A stretch of 14,471 nt of DNA from JBHEKP01 sp041859375. GTDB taxonomy: Bacteria; Hydrogenedentota; Hydrogenedentia; Hydrogenedentales; CAITNO01. The position numbers and the translations under genes are program-made. Under the pieces are notes generated by a model. The model worked only from the letters and a program-made list of their open reading frames with translations. It ran no database searches and had not been told where the DNA came from. Within the stretch, counting starts at the first letter, position 1, and every line of letters starts with the position of its first letter. The DNA is taken from assembly GCA_041859375.1 (NCBI GenBank), contig JBHEKP010000200.1, positions 1 to 14,471 of the forward strand. Reading direction: 5' to 3'. Below are positions 6,659-14,349 of this stretch, piece after piece.

Positions 6659-8355
6659 AGCCGCGCCTGCTTTGCCTCATGCTGCCCGCGCTGATTGCGG
6701 CGGGATGCGCCACCGGGCCGGAGCCGCGCTGGACGCCCGAAACGGCGGCCCCGCCCGCCTCGCCGCCGCCGGGGGTTGAGCAGGCCGCGCCGCTCGACAC
6801 GTGCGCCGCGCCGCTCCCGCCCAACCTGCCGAACCCCGCGCCGCTCACCCGCGACGGGGCCATCCTGACGGCGCTGACGAACAACCGGGGCATCGAGGTG
6901 GCGGCCTTCGGCCCGCGCATCGGCGAAACCCTCGTTCCCGAGGCGCGCGCGGCCTTTGATCCGGTGCTGCTGGGCGCGGTGTCGGCGGGCCGCGACACGC
7001 GCCCCCTGGAAGAGTATTCGCCCTCCGCCCCGGCCTTCCCGACGGCGGCCTACACCACCGTCGGCAGCGTGGCCTCGCAGGCGCAGCGGCTGGTGGAGCA
7101 GTCGAAGAAGCTGGGCACGACGCTGGACGCGATCCAGACGCCGTCGCTTGTCACCGACGACACGCGGGGATCCCTCACGCTCCGGCAGGCGCTGCCCACG
7201 GGCACGGAGTTTTTCCTGACGGGGTCGCTGTCGGACACGCACACGAACCTTTCGGAGGCGGAACGGCAGGGCGCGTGGTCCCTCGGCGTGAGCCAGCCCC
7301 TGCTGGAGGGCGCGGGCGCGCGGGTGAACCTTGCCCTGCTGCGCCAGGCGGCCAACCGCTCCGCGCAGAGCGGGCACGCCTTCCGCGCCGCGGTGCTGGA
7401 GCTGGTGCGCCAGGTGGAGACGGCCTACTGGGGGCTGGTGCTGGCGGAGGAGCTGGTGAAGATACGGGAATTCGCGGTGGAGCTGGCGGACCGCCAGCTC
7501 CGGCGCAACGAGGACCTGCTTTCGGTGGGCCGGGCCATCGAGGGCGACGTGATGGCGGCGCGGGCGGAAAAGGCCACGCGCACGGCGGACCTGACGGACG
7601 CGCGCGCCGCGGTGAGGTCGCAGAACATCGCCCTGGTGCGCCTGCTCAACCCGGACGCGGCGGACCCCTGGGCGGTCACCTTTTCCCCGCAGGATCCGCC
7701 GGAGACGGCGCCCCTGGCGGTGGACGGGGACAAAAGCGGCGAACTGGCCCTGCAATACCGGCCCGAGGTGGCCCAGGCGCGCCTGGCCGAGGCGAACACG
7801 ACGCTCGACGTGATCCGCACCCGTAACAGCCTGCTGCCCAGCCTGGACCTGACCGGCGCCTACGGCGTCACCAGCCGGGGGGGCACCAAGGGCGCCATGA
7901 CGGGCGGCCTGGACGATCTCGCTTATGACAACTACCGGATCGGCCTTGAGTTCCAGGCGCCGGTGCTGAACCGCGCCGAGAAGGCGCGCCACCGCCGGGC
8001 GGTGCTGCTGGAAAGCCAGGCGGAGCGCAACGTGGCGGCGGTGGGGCAGCTTGTGGAGGCGGAGGCGCGCCAGGCCGCCGTCGAGCTGGAGAAGCAGTGG
8101 CAGCGCATCGAGGCGGCGCGCCAGGCCGTGGCGAGCCGCACGGAACAGCTCCGCGTGGCGGAGGGCCGCAACGAGTCGGGCCGGACCACCGACCTGGATC
8201 TCATGATCGTGCAGCGTGACTTCATCCAGTCGCAGGTGGACGAGGTGACGGCGCGTGTGCGCCACATCCAGGCGGCCACCCTGCTCCACGCCGCCGAGGG
8301 CACCCTGCTGGAGCGGCGCGGCGTCACCCTTGAAACCGCGGACAACCCGGAATAG
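6655..8355 (+). CDS. TolC/OprM-type outer membrane efflux lipoprotein
   Basis: The 566-residue product has a signal peptide ending ALIAAGC (Cys18 likely lipidated) and a Pro/Ala-rich stretch to about residue 65. The mature part has the outer membrane efflux architecture of two similar halves. The first includes FDPVLLGAVS (about 101-110), the beta-strand-like LTLRQALPTGTEFFLTGSLS, and QPLLEGAGARVNLALLRQA, then long helices. The second half begins near LALQYRPEVAQARLAEANTT and RNSLLPSLDLTGAYG and again ends in long Ala/Glu/Arg helices. Such proteins trimerise into an outer membrane beta-barrel with a periplasmic alpha-helical tunnel. The ATG at 6655 overlaps the TetR stop by 4 nt, implying translational coupling. 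A TolC gene placed directly after its regulator and ahead of adaptor and pump suggests a dedicated exit duct. Confidence 0.9.
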   Translation: MKPRLLCLMLPALIAAGCATGPEPRWTPETAAPPASPPPGVEQAAPLDTCAAPLPPNLPNPAPLTRDGAILTALTNNRGIEVAAFGPRIGETLVPEARAAFDPVLLGAVSAGRDTRPLEEYSPSAPAFPTAAYTTVGSVASQAQRLVEQSKKLGTTLDAIQTPSLVTDDTRGSLTLRQALPTGTEFFLTGSLSDTHTNLSEAERQGAWSLGVSQPLLEGAGARVNLALLRQAANRSAQSGHAFRAAVLELVRQVETAYWGLVLAEELVKIREFAVELADRQLRRNEDLLSVGRAIEGDVMAARAEKATRTADLTDARAAVRSQNIALVRLLNPDAADPWAVTFSPQDPPETAPLAVDGDKSGELALQYRPEVAQARLAEANTTLDVIRTRNSLLPSLDLTGAYGVTSRGGTKGAMTGGLDDLAYDNYRIGLEFQAPVLNRAEKARHRRAVLLESQAERNVAAVGQLVEAEARQAAVELEKQWQRIEAARQAVASRTEQLRVAEGRNESGRTTDLDLMIVQRDFIQSQVDEVTARVRHIQAATLLHAAEGTLLERRGVTLETADNPE

Positions 8356-8365
8356 GAGCCTGTTT

Positions 8366-9634
8366 ATGGCATCCCGGAACAGACGCGCCCCGTGGATACT
8401 GCGAGGGCTCATGATCATGGCGGCGGCGGCGGCGACGGGCTGCAACCCCTCCGGCGCGCCCGCCGCGCCGGGCTGGCCCGGCGGCCCCGGCGGCGCGGGC
8501 ATGCCCGTGCCGGTGCGGCTGGCGAAGGTGGAGCGCGCCACCCTGCCCCGGCAGTACAGCACCATCGGCACGGTGGAGGCGCGCACGACGGTTCAGGTGA
8601 AGGCGCAGGCGGGGGGCGAGCTGATCGGGGCGGACTTCAAGGAGGGCGACCAGGTGACGAAGGGGCAGGTGCTCTTCCGCATCGATCCGCGCCCCTACGA
8701 GGCCGCGCTGGGCCAGGCCGAGGCCAACCTCTCCAAGACGGAGGCGATGGCGGCGCAGGCGCGGGCCGCCCTGTCGCGCGACAACGCGCAGGCGAAAAAC
8801 TCCCAGACCGAGGCGGACCGCACCGCCGCGCTCTTTGAAAAGAAAATGGTCTCCCAGGAGGAGAACGACCGCTACCGCACGGCGGCCGAGGCGCAGCGTG
8901 AAACCGCCGCCGCCAGCGCCGCCGCCGTGAAATCCGCCGACGAGGCGGTGCGCGCGGCGGCAGCCGCCGTGGAGGACGCGCGGCTGAAGCTGGGCTACTG
9001 CACCATCACCGCGCCCGTCACCGGGCGCACGGGCAGCCTGCTCGCCCATCCGGGCAACCTGGTGAAGGCGAACGACACCGCCCCGCTGGTGGTGATCAAC
9101 GAGATACAGCCCGCGCTGGTGTCCTTCACCCTGCCCGAGCGCAACCTTGCCGACGTGCGCCGCCGCATGGCGGAGGGCGCGCTGGGGGTGCGCGCGGCCC
9201 CGCCGGGACGGGAGGACAGCCCCTCCGGGGGGGTGCTCGAATTTGTGGACAACCAGGTGGACCAGGCCGCGGGCACGATCCGCATGAAGGCGCTCTTCCC
9301 GAACACGGACGAGGCGCTTTGGCCGGGCCAGTTCGTGCGGGTGGTCATGGACGCCGAGGTGCTGGCCGACGCCGTGGCCGCGCCCGACGCCGCCGTGAAG
9401 GCGGGCCAGAACGGGTTCTACCTGTACGTGGTGGACGCGGACATGAAGGTGGAGCGGCGGCCCGTGAAGACCGGCGGATCGGTGAACGGGATGACGGTGA
9501 TCACCGAGGGCGCGGAGCCCGGTGAGACGGTCATCGTGGACGGGCACCTCCGCGTCGCGCCGGGCGCGGTGGTCCGGCCGGCCGGGGACGGGCCCGCGGC
9601 CGGGGCCGCTCCGGAAGGCCCCAAAGCGCCATGA
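8366..9634 (+). CDS. RND efflux periplasmic adaptor (membrane fusion protein), lipoprotein
   Basis: The 422-residue protein starts at the ATG at 8366, with AGGAG 7 nt upstream overlapping the preceding stop codon. The signal ends AAATGC (Cys26 likely lipidated), followed by a Gly/Pro-rich linker to about residue 46. The family order is clear: first lipoyl half (GTVEARTTVQVKAQAGGELI, then FKEGDQVTKGQVLFRIDPRPYEAAL, to about 115), alpha-helical hairpin (about 116-208, rich in Ala/Glu), second lipoyl half (YCTITAPVTGRTGSLLAHPG NLV, about 211-233), beta-barrel (PALVSFTLPE...) and membrane-proximal domain. It would bridge the RND pump and the TolC-like channel. The helical hairpin is of the AcrA/MdtA type. 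It overlaps the pump gene by ATGA. Confidence 0.95.
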   Translation: MASRNRRAPWILRGLMIMAAAAATGCNPSGAPAAPGWPGGPGGAGMPVPVRLAKVERATLPRQYSTIGTVEARTTVQVKAQAGGELIGADFKEGDQVTKGQVLFRIDPRPYEAALGQAEANLSKTEAMAAQARAALSRDNAQAKNSQTEADRTAALFEKKMVSQEENDRYRTAAEAQRETAAASAAAVKSADEAVRAAAAAVEDARLKLGYCTITAPVTGRTGSLLAHPGNLVKANDTAPLVVINEIQPALVSFTLPERNLADVRRRMAEGALGVRAAPPGREDSPSGGVLEFVDNQVDQAAGTIRMKALFPNTDEALWPGQFVRVVMDAEVLADAVAAPDAAVKAGQNGFYLYVVDADMKVERRPVKTGGSVNGMTVITEGAEPGETVIVDGHLRVAPGAVVRPAGDGPAAGAAPEGPKAP

Positions 9635-12600
9635 GCATCTCCAGCCTGTTCATAAAACGGCCGGTGATGACCACGCTCGTGATGATCGCGATCTTTCTCG
9701 TGGGCGCGCAGGGTTACATGGGCCTGCCGGTGAACGACCTGCCCAACGTGGACTTCCCCACCATCGCGGTGTCGGCGTCGCTCCCCGGCGCGGGGCCGGA
9801 GACGATGGCCTCCTCGGTGGCCATGCCGCTGGAGCGGCAGTTCTCCACCATCGCGGGCATCGACTCCATGAGCTCGGTGAGCTACCTGGGCAGCACCCAG
9901 ATCACCATCCAGTTCAGCCTGGACCGCGACATTGACGCGGCGGCGCAGGACGTGCAGTCCGCCATTTCCGCCGCGACCCGTTCGCTCCCCCGCGACATGC
10001 CCGCGCCGCCGTCGTACCGCAAGGTGAACCCGGCGGACTCGCCCATCCTGTTCCTTGCCCTCAGCTCCCCGGTGCTGCCCCTTTCCGACGTGGACGAGTA
10101 CGGCGACACGAACATCGCGCAGCGGGTGTCCATGGTGAACGGCGTGGCGCAGGTGCAGGTGTACGGGTCGCAGAAGTACGCCGTGCGCGTCTGGGCCGAC
10201 CCGCAGGCCCTCGCCGCGCGGAAACTGGGCATGGAGGACCTTCTCGCCGCCATACAGACGGGCAACGTGAACATGCCCACCGGCGACCTCCAGGGCGCGA
10301 AGGAGGCCTTCACCATCGAGACCGAGAGCCAGCTCGAAAACGCGGCGGACTACGAGCCGCTCGTGGTCGCCTGGCGCAACGGCGCGCCGGTGCGCCTCGG
10401 CGACGTGGCCCGCGTCCGTGACAGCGTGGAGAACGACCGCGGCGCGGGCTGGTACAACCGGGACCGCGCCGTGGTGCTGGCGGTGCAGCGGCAGCCGGGC
10501 AGCAACACGGTTCGGGTGGTGGACGACATCATGAAACTGCTGCCGGAAATCCGGCAAAGCCTGCCCGCCTCGGTGGGCATGGACCTGCTGTACGACCGCT
10601 CCCAGCCCATCCGCGAGTCCGTGGCGGACGTGAAGCACACCTTCGTGCTCACCACCCTCCTCGTGGTGCTCGTCATTTTCCTTTTCCTGCGCAAGATCAC
10701 CGCCACGATCATTCCCGCCTTCGCGCTGATCCTGTCGGTGGTGGGCACCTTCGGCTTCATGGCCTGGCTGGGGCACAGCCTCGACAACCTCTCGCTCATG
10801 GCGCTCACCCTCTCGGTGGGCTTTGTGGTGGACGACGCCATCGTGATGCTCGAGAACATCGTGCGCCACATCGAGAACGGCGAGCCGCCGATGGAGGCGG
10901 CGCACAAGGGGGCGGGCGAGATCGGCTTCACCATCCTGTCCATGACCATCTCGCTTGTGGCCGTGTTCATCCCGGTGCTGTTCATGGGCGGCATCGCGGG
11001 GCGGCTCCTCAACGAGTTCGCCGTCGTCATCAGCATCGCCATCCTCATGTCGGGGGTCATCTCGCTGACCCAGACGCCCATGCTCTGCAGCCGCCTGCTC
11101 CGGCAGGAGTCGGGCAAAAAGCACGGCCCCCTCTACCGCGCGCTGGAATGGGGCTTTGACGCCATGCTTTGGGTTTACGACCGGACCCTGCGCGTGACCA
11201 TGCGCCACCGTTTCCTGACGGTGCTGACGCTGATCCCGCTGCTCTGGGGCACGGCGCACCTGTTCAAGACCGTGCCCAAGGGCTTCCTGCCCACGGAGGA
11301 CACGGGCCAGCTCATGATCTCCACCGAGGGCGCCCAGGGCATCTCCTTCGCGGACATGGTGAAACACCAGCGCGCCCTCGCGGACATCCTGCTGGAATAT
11401 CCGCACATCGACGGCATGATGTGCTCCGTCGGATCGGGGGGCATGATGGGCGGATCCAACTCCGGGCGCTTTTTCATCCGGCTGAAGCCGCGCGACCAGC
11501 GTCCGCCGGTCACGCGGATCGTGGAGGAGCTGCGCCCGAAACTCGCCACTGTGCCGGGCATCCGCGCCTTCCCGATGGTGCGCCCCGCCATCAGCATCGG
11601 CGGCCAGGCCACGCGCAGCCTCTACCAGTTCACCCTCCAGTCCACCGACACGGCGCTGCTCTACGAGCACGCCCCGAAACTGGAGGAGCGCATGCGCGCC
11701 CTGCCGGGACTCGTGGACGTGAACTCGGACCTCTTCATCACCAACCCGCAGGTGGAGGTGGAGATTGACCGGGACAAGGCCTCGTCGCTGGGCATCTCCG
11801 CGCAGAAGCTGGACGAGACCCTCTACACCGCCTTCGGATCGCGCCAGATTTCCACCATCTACGCGCCCAACAACCAGTACCGGGTCATCCTAGAGCTCGC
11901 GCCGGAGCACCGCGCCGATCCCGCCGCGCTGGGCATGCTCTACGTGCGATCGGCCACCGGCGCGATGGTGCCCCTCGACACCGTGGCCACGCTGAAGCGG
12001 GGCGTGGGCCCCCTGAGCGTCACCCACCTGGGCCAGATTCCGTCCGTGACGCTGTCCTTCAACCTGAAGCCGGGCGCGGCGCTGGGCGACGCGCAGGCGG
12101 CGGTGCAGCGGGCCGCGGACGAGATGCTGCCCCAGGGCATCACCACCAGCTTCCAGGGCACGGCGCAGGCCTTCCAGTCGTCCATGGGGGGCATGGCGGC
12201 GCTGCTCATCGCCGCCGTGCTGGTCATCTACATCGTGCTGGGCATCCTCTACGAGAGCTTCATCCACCCCGTCACCATCCTGTCGTCGCTGCCCTCGGCG
12301 GGCGTGGGCGCGCTGCTCACGCTCCAGATGTTCGGCATGGAGCTCAACATCTTCTCCCTCGTGGGCGTGATCATGCTCGTGGGCATCGTGAAGAAGAACG
12401 GGATCATGATGATCGACTTCGCCGTGGAGGCGCAGCGCGAAAAGGGCCTTGAGCCGGCGAAGGCGATTTACGACGCCTGCCTCATCCGCTTCCGGCCCAT
12501 CATGATGACGACCATGACCACCCTCGCGGGCACCCTGCCCATCGCGCTGGGCATGGGCGCGGGATCCGAGTCGCGCAGGCCCCTCGGCATGGCCGTAGTC

Positions 12601-12738
12601 GGCGGGCTCATTGTGTCGCAGCTCCTCACCCTTTACATCACCCCCGTCCTTTACACCTACATGGAGTCCCTCACCGGCCTTTTCCGCCGCCGGCCCAAAC
12701 CCGCACCGGCGGAGACCGCCGCGGAAACCACGCCATAA
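9631..12738 (+). CDS. RND-family (HAE-1) inner membrane efflux pump, MdtB/MdtC-like
   Basis: The 1035 residues match the family length. The N-terminus (SSLFIKRPVMTTLVMIAIFL) is the first membrane helix, and the porter segment RDIDAAAQDVQSAISAA followed by a PPSYRKVNPAD-type stretch (127-136) is most like MdtB/MdtC/MuxB proteins. Membrane helix 4 carries the proton-relay pair Asp401-Asp402 (GFVVDDAIVMLENI). Helix 10 carries VKKNGIMMIDF with Lys922, the expected partner of AcrB Lys940. Both large periplasmic loops are present and intact. The enzyme exchanges protons for drugs, bile-salt-like detergents or metal-linked metabolites. MdtB and MdtC normally form a mixed trimer; here only one pump gene follows the adaptor, so a homotrimer is expected. 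The substrate cannot be told from sequence. Confidence 0.95.
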   Translation: MSISSLFIKRPVMTTLVMIAIFLVGAQGYMGLPVNDLPNVDFPTIAVSASLPGAGPETMASSVAMPLERQFSTIAGIDSMSSVSYLGSTQITIQFSLDRDIDAAAQDVQSAISAATRSLPRDMPAPPSYRKVNPADSPILFLALSSPVLPLSDVDEYGDTNIAQRVSMVNGVAQVQVYGSQKYAVRVWADPQALAARKLGMEDLLAAIQTGNVNMPTGDLQGAKEAFTIETESQLENAADYEPLVVAWRNGAPVRLGDVARVRDSVENDRGAGWYNRDRAVVLAVQRQPGSNTVRVVDDIMKLLPEIRQSLPASVGMDLLYDRSQPIRESVADVKHTFVLTTLLVVLVIFLFLRKITATIIPAFALILSVVGTFGFMAWLGHSLDNLSLMALTLSVGFVVDDAIVMLENIVRHIENGEPPMEAAHKGAGEIGFTILSMTISLVAVFIPVLFMGGIAGRLLNEFAVVISIAILMSGVISLTQTPMLCSRLLRQESGKKHGPLYRALEWGFDAMLWVYDRTLRVTMRHRFLTVLTLIPLLWGTAHLFKTVPKGFLPTEDTGQLMISTEGAQGISFADMVKHQRALADILLEYPHIDGMMCSVGSGGMMGGSNSGRFFIRLKPRDQRPPVTRIVEELRPKLATVPGIRAFPMVRPAISIGGQATRSLYQFTLQSTDTALLYEHAPKLEERMRALPGLVDVNSDLFITNPQVEVEIDRDKASSLGISAQKLDETLYTAFGSRQISTIYAPNNQYRVILELAPEHRADPAALGMLYVRSATGAMVPLDTVATLKRGVGPLSVTHLGQIPSVTLSFNLKPGAALGDAQAAVQRAADEMLPQGITTSFQGTAQAFQSSMGGMAALLIAAVLVIYIVLGILYESFIHPVTILSSLPSAGVGALLTLQMFGMELNIFSLVGVIMLVGIVKKNGIMMIDFAVEAQREKGLEPAKAIYDACLIRFRPIMMTTMTTLAGTLPIALGMGAGSESRRPLGMAVVGGLIVSQLLTLYITPVLYTYMESLTGLFRRRPKPAPAETAAETTP

Positions 12739-12749
12739 CCGCGCACCCT

Positions 12750-12775
12750 GTAGGGGCGGACCCCCGTGTCCGCCC
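12750..12775. repeat. Dispersed 26-bp hairpin repeat, copy 2
   Basis: This is identical to copy 1 at 2053-2078, with arms at 12754-12761 and 12768-12775. It starts 12 bp after the pump stop codon and ends 1 bp before the stop codon (12777-12779, minus strand) of the left gene remnant. It could act as a weak bidirectional mRNA end, but no T-run follows it. Confidence 0.8.
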
Positions 12776-12776
12776 C

Positions 12777-12876
12777 CTATCCCAGTCCGGCCCAGAAATC
12801 GTCCACGGCCTTTTTGCCCTTGCGGGCGGCGTCGTAGACGTCCACGATTTTCCAGCCGTCCACCATGATCCATCCG
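12777..12876 (-). pseudogene. Orphan 3' end of a gene; left copy of the 98-bp direct repeat
   Basis: Bases 12779-12876 are identical to 14352-14449. On the minus strand they encode GWIMVDGWKIVDVYDAARKG and onward to DDFWAGLG, then a TAG stop (12779-12777); the right copy ends with TGA. Identity stops exactly at the first base of the stop codon on one side and within a Thr/Asn codon on the other. Beyond 12876 the frame soon meets a stop in AT-rich DNA, so the 5' part of the gene is missing. It is a displaced or duplicated 3' end. Confidence 0.85.
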
Positions 12877-12939
12877 TTGCCTGAATTCGGCAGAAAAAGT
12901 AATACGTACTATTATTAATAAGTATTATTGTTGATTTAT

Positions 12940-12945
12940 TATAAT
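12940..12945 (+). promoter_or_regulatory. -10 box upstream of the small ORF and TPR gene
   Basis: A perfect TATAAT lies in an AT-rich stretch (12890-12960). No clear -35 is present at 16-18 nt. An inverted repeat, TAATAC (12900-12905) with GTATTA (12922-12927), lies upstream and could be an operator. Transcription would start near 12952, so the GTG at 12950 is unlikely to be used and the ATG at 12965 is the first usable start. Confidence 0.45.
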
Positions 12946-12964
12946 TTCTGTGCTACATTTACAC

Positions 12965-13147
12965 ATGGAGGCTTCAAATTACGGAGGAACACACCTGAAT
13001 CAAACGGACTGCGGCGGGCTTTTAACGTATAGCAAGTATTCATCAATATGGTACATGGTGTCTGACTGCAAGGTTGAAGGGGTATGTGGAGTTCCATACG
13101 TTTCTTGTCCGCAATGCCAGGATCCCATGAATCCCTCCTGCAATTGA
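12965..13147 (+). CDS. Hypothetical 60-residue cysteine-containing small protein
   Basis: I do not recognise this ORF. From the ATG at 12965 it encodes 60 residues with six cysteines (TDCGG, SDCKVEGVC, YVSCPQCQDPMNPSC), a CxxC pair near the C-terminus and several aromatic residues (YSKYSSIWYM). It has no signal peptide or membrane segment. No Shine-Dalgarno precedes the ATG; GGAGG at 12983-12987 lies inside the frame, 7 nt before an in-frame CTG. The CxxC and spaced cysteines could bind zinc or form disulfides. It ends 19 nt before the next gene and probably shares its transcript. It could also be a fragment of a longer protein truncated at the segment's left junction. Confidence 0.4.
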   Translation: MEASNYGGTHLNQTDCGGLLTYSKYSSIWYMVSDCKVEGVCGVPYVSCPQCQDPMNPSCN

Positions 13148-13166
13148 ATACGTAAGGGGACAGATC

Positions 13167-14330
13167 ATGCTTGGCGTTATGTTTTCTCTTTTTTTGATGT
13201 CGCAGCATACCCATCAAATCGAGTATATGGAGCGGCTGTCTTCGGAGCTGGCCCTGGTCACAGGGACGCCGGAATATCAGGAGGCAAACGCCCTGGCACG
13301 TTCCGGAGCACCCCGGGAAGCGCTCGACATTCTTGGAAACGCGGCGCTGGCGGCGGAGAACGGGGAAATGCGCGCCGCCTTCATTTCGGGCATGTCGGCG
13401 GTGCTTGAGTCCGCCGGCGCCACTAATGAGTCACGGGAGGCGTATATTGCCGCCGCAGAGGATCTCCTGCCCAACCTTGAGGATGAGGCGCGCTTTCGGA
13501 TGCTCTACCAGCGCTCGGCATATGAGCGCGACCTGGGGCGGACGGAACTGGCGGCGGAGGGGCTTGAGGAGCTGGCTCTTGAGGCTGGTGATTCCGCCCC
13601 GGAATGGTACTATCATGCGCGGTACATGCAGGCGCAGAACGCCATTGCGGCTGGAGATAGGGAAGATGCTGTGGCCCGTCTGGAGGAATTGCACAAACTC
13701 CGCGATAATTTTCCGGAGGAGTTGCAGGTTCAGACCGCATTTCAGCTGGTCAATACCTCCGGCGGCATGAATGACTGGGGCCGAGTGGCAAGGCTTGGGC
13801 CGGAATTGCTGAAAAAGCTCACGGAAAATCCGGAGCGCCGGATGAACATCCTTTACCATCTGGGAAGGGCATTTTACGAATTAAGGCGTTTTCGGGAAGC
13901 GCAGCAGGCCTATGAGGAATTGAGCGGCCTGGTCAAACAACACCCCCCGCAGAATCCCCAAATTCTTGCCCTGTACCAGTCCGCCGACAAATCAGCCCGT
14001 TTCGCGGAATTGCAGGCCCGGAGTCAAGAAGGGTGGCCGATGGCACCCACCCCGCAGGAGAACACGGAAGTGGAATCCGCCGCGCCCCTCTCCCAGCCGG
14101 TTCCGCCGCCGCCGCCGCTTCCTGTGCCTGATGTGGTTCGGCAGTCAGGACCACCACCTGAACTGTTGAAGGCCATGGGCGGGGCTCCAGGTTCACATCG
14201 GCAAAAATGGCCGCAGGCAGCCGTTGTTCCGGCGGTGTTCTTCTCAGGGCTGCTGCTCGGCGGACTTGCTGTTTGGGCTTACGGCCGCAGTCGGAAACCC
14301 CGTCCCCCACACGGCGAGACCGGCCCATGA
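13167..14330 (+). CDS. TPR-repeat protein with proline-rich region and C-terminal membrane anchor
   Basis: The 387-residue protein starts at the ATG at 13167, with AAGGGGA about 6 nt upstream. The N-terminus MLGVMFSLFLMSQHTHQ is short and hydrophobic but lacks basic residues, so it is an uncertain signal. Residues about 35-290 are alpha-helical with TPR-like units (REALDILGNAALAAENGEMR, RTELAAEGLEELALEAGDS, RFREAQQAYEELSGLVKQ). A Pro-rich stretch (PVPPPPPLPVPD) follows. Residues about 351-372 (VVPAVFFSGLLLGGLAVWAY) form a membrane helix followed by a basic tail (GRSRKPRPP), which predicts a C-terminus in the cytoplasm. It is probably a scaffold for a membrane complex; no catalytic motif is visible. 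It follows the small ORF by 19 nt and ends 19 bp before the stop of the convergent gene. Confidence 0.8.
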   Translation: MLGVMFSLFLMSQHTHQIEYMERLSSELALVTGTPEYQEANALARSGAPREALDILGNAALAAENGEMRAAFISGMSAVLESAGATNESREAYIAAAEDLLPNLEDEARFRMLYQRSAYERDLGRTELAAEGLEELALEAGDSAPEWYYHARYMQAQNAIAAGDREDAVARLEELHKLRDNFPEELQVQTAFQLVNTSGGMNDWGRVARLGPELLKKLTENPERRMNILYHLGRAFYELRRFREAQQAYEELSGLVKQHPPQNPQILALYQSADKSARFAELQARSQEGWPMAPTPQENTEVESAAPLSQPVPPPPPLPVPDVVRQSGPPPELLKAMGGAPGSHRQKWPQAAVVPAVFFSGLLLGGLAVWAYGRSRKPRPPHGETGP

Positions 14331-14349
14331 GAGCCGCGCCGGGGCGGGT

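Noticed and set aside
12750..12775. Intrinsic terminator of the efflux operon
   Set aside because: The stem is perfect, but no T-run follows on either strand and the same sequence occurs elsewhere, so it is listed as a dispersed repeat.
6523..12873. Long minus-strand frames opposite the efflux genes
   Set aside because: Their Arg/His/Gly-rich composition is typical of antisense shadows of high-GC genes, and the plus-strand products are unambiguous.
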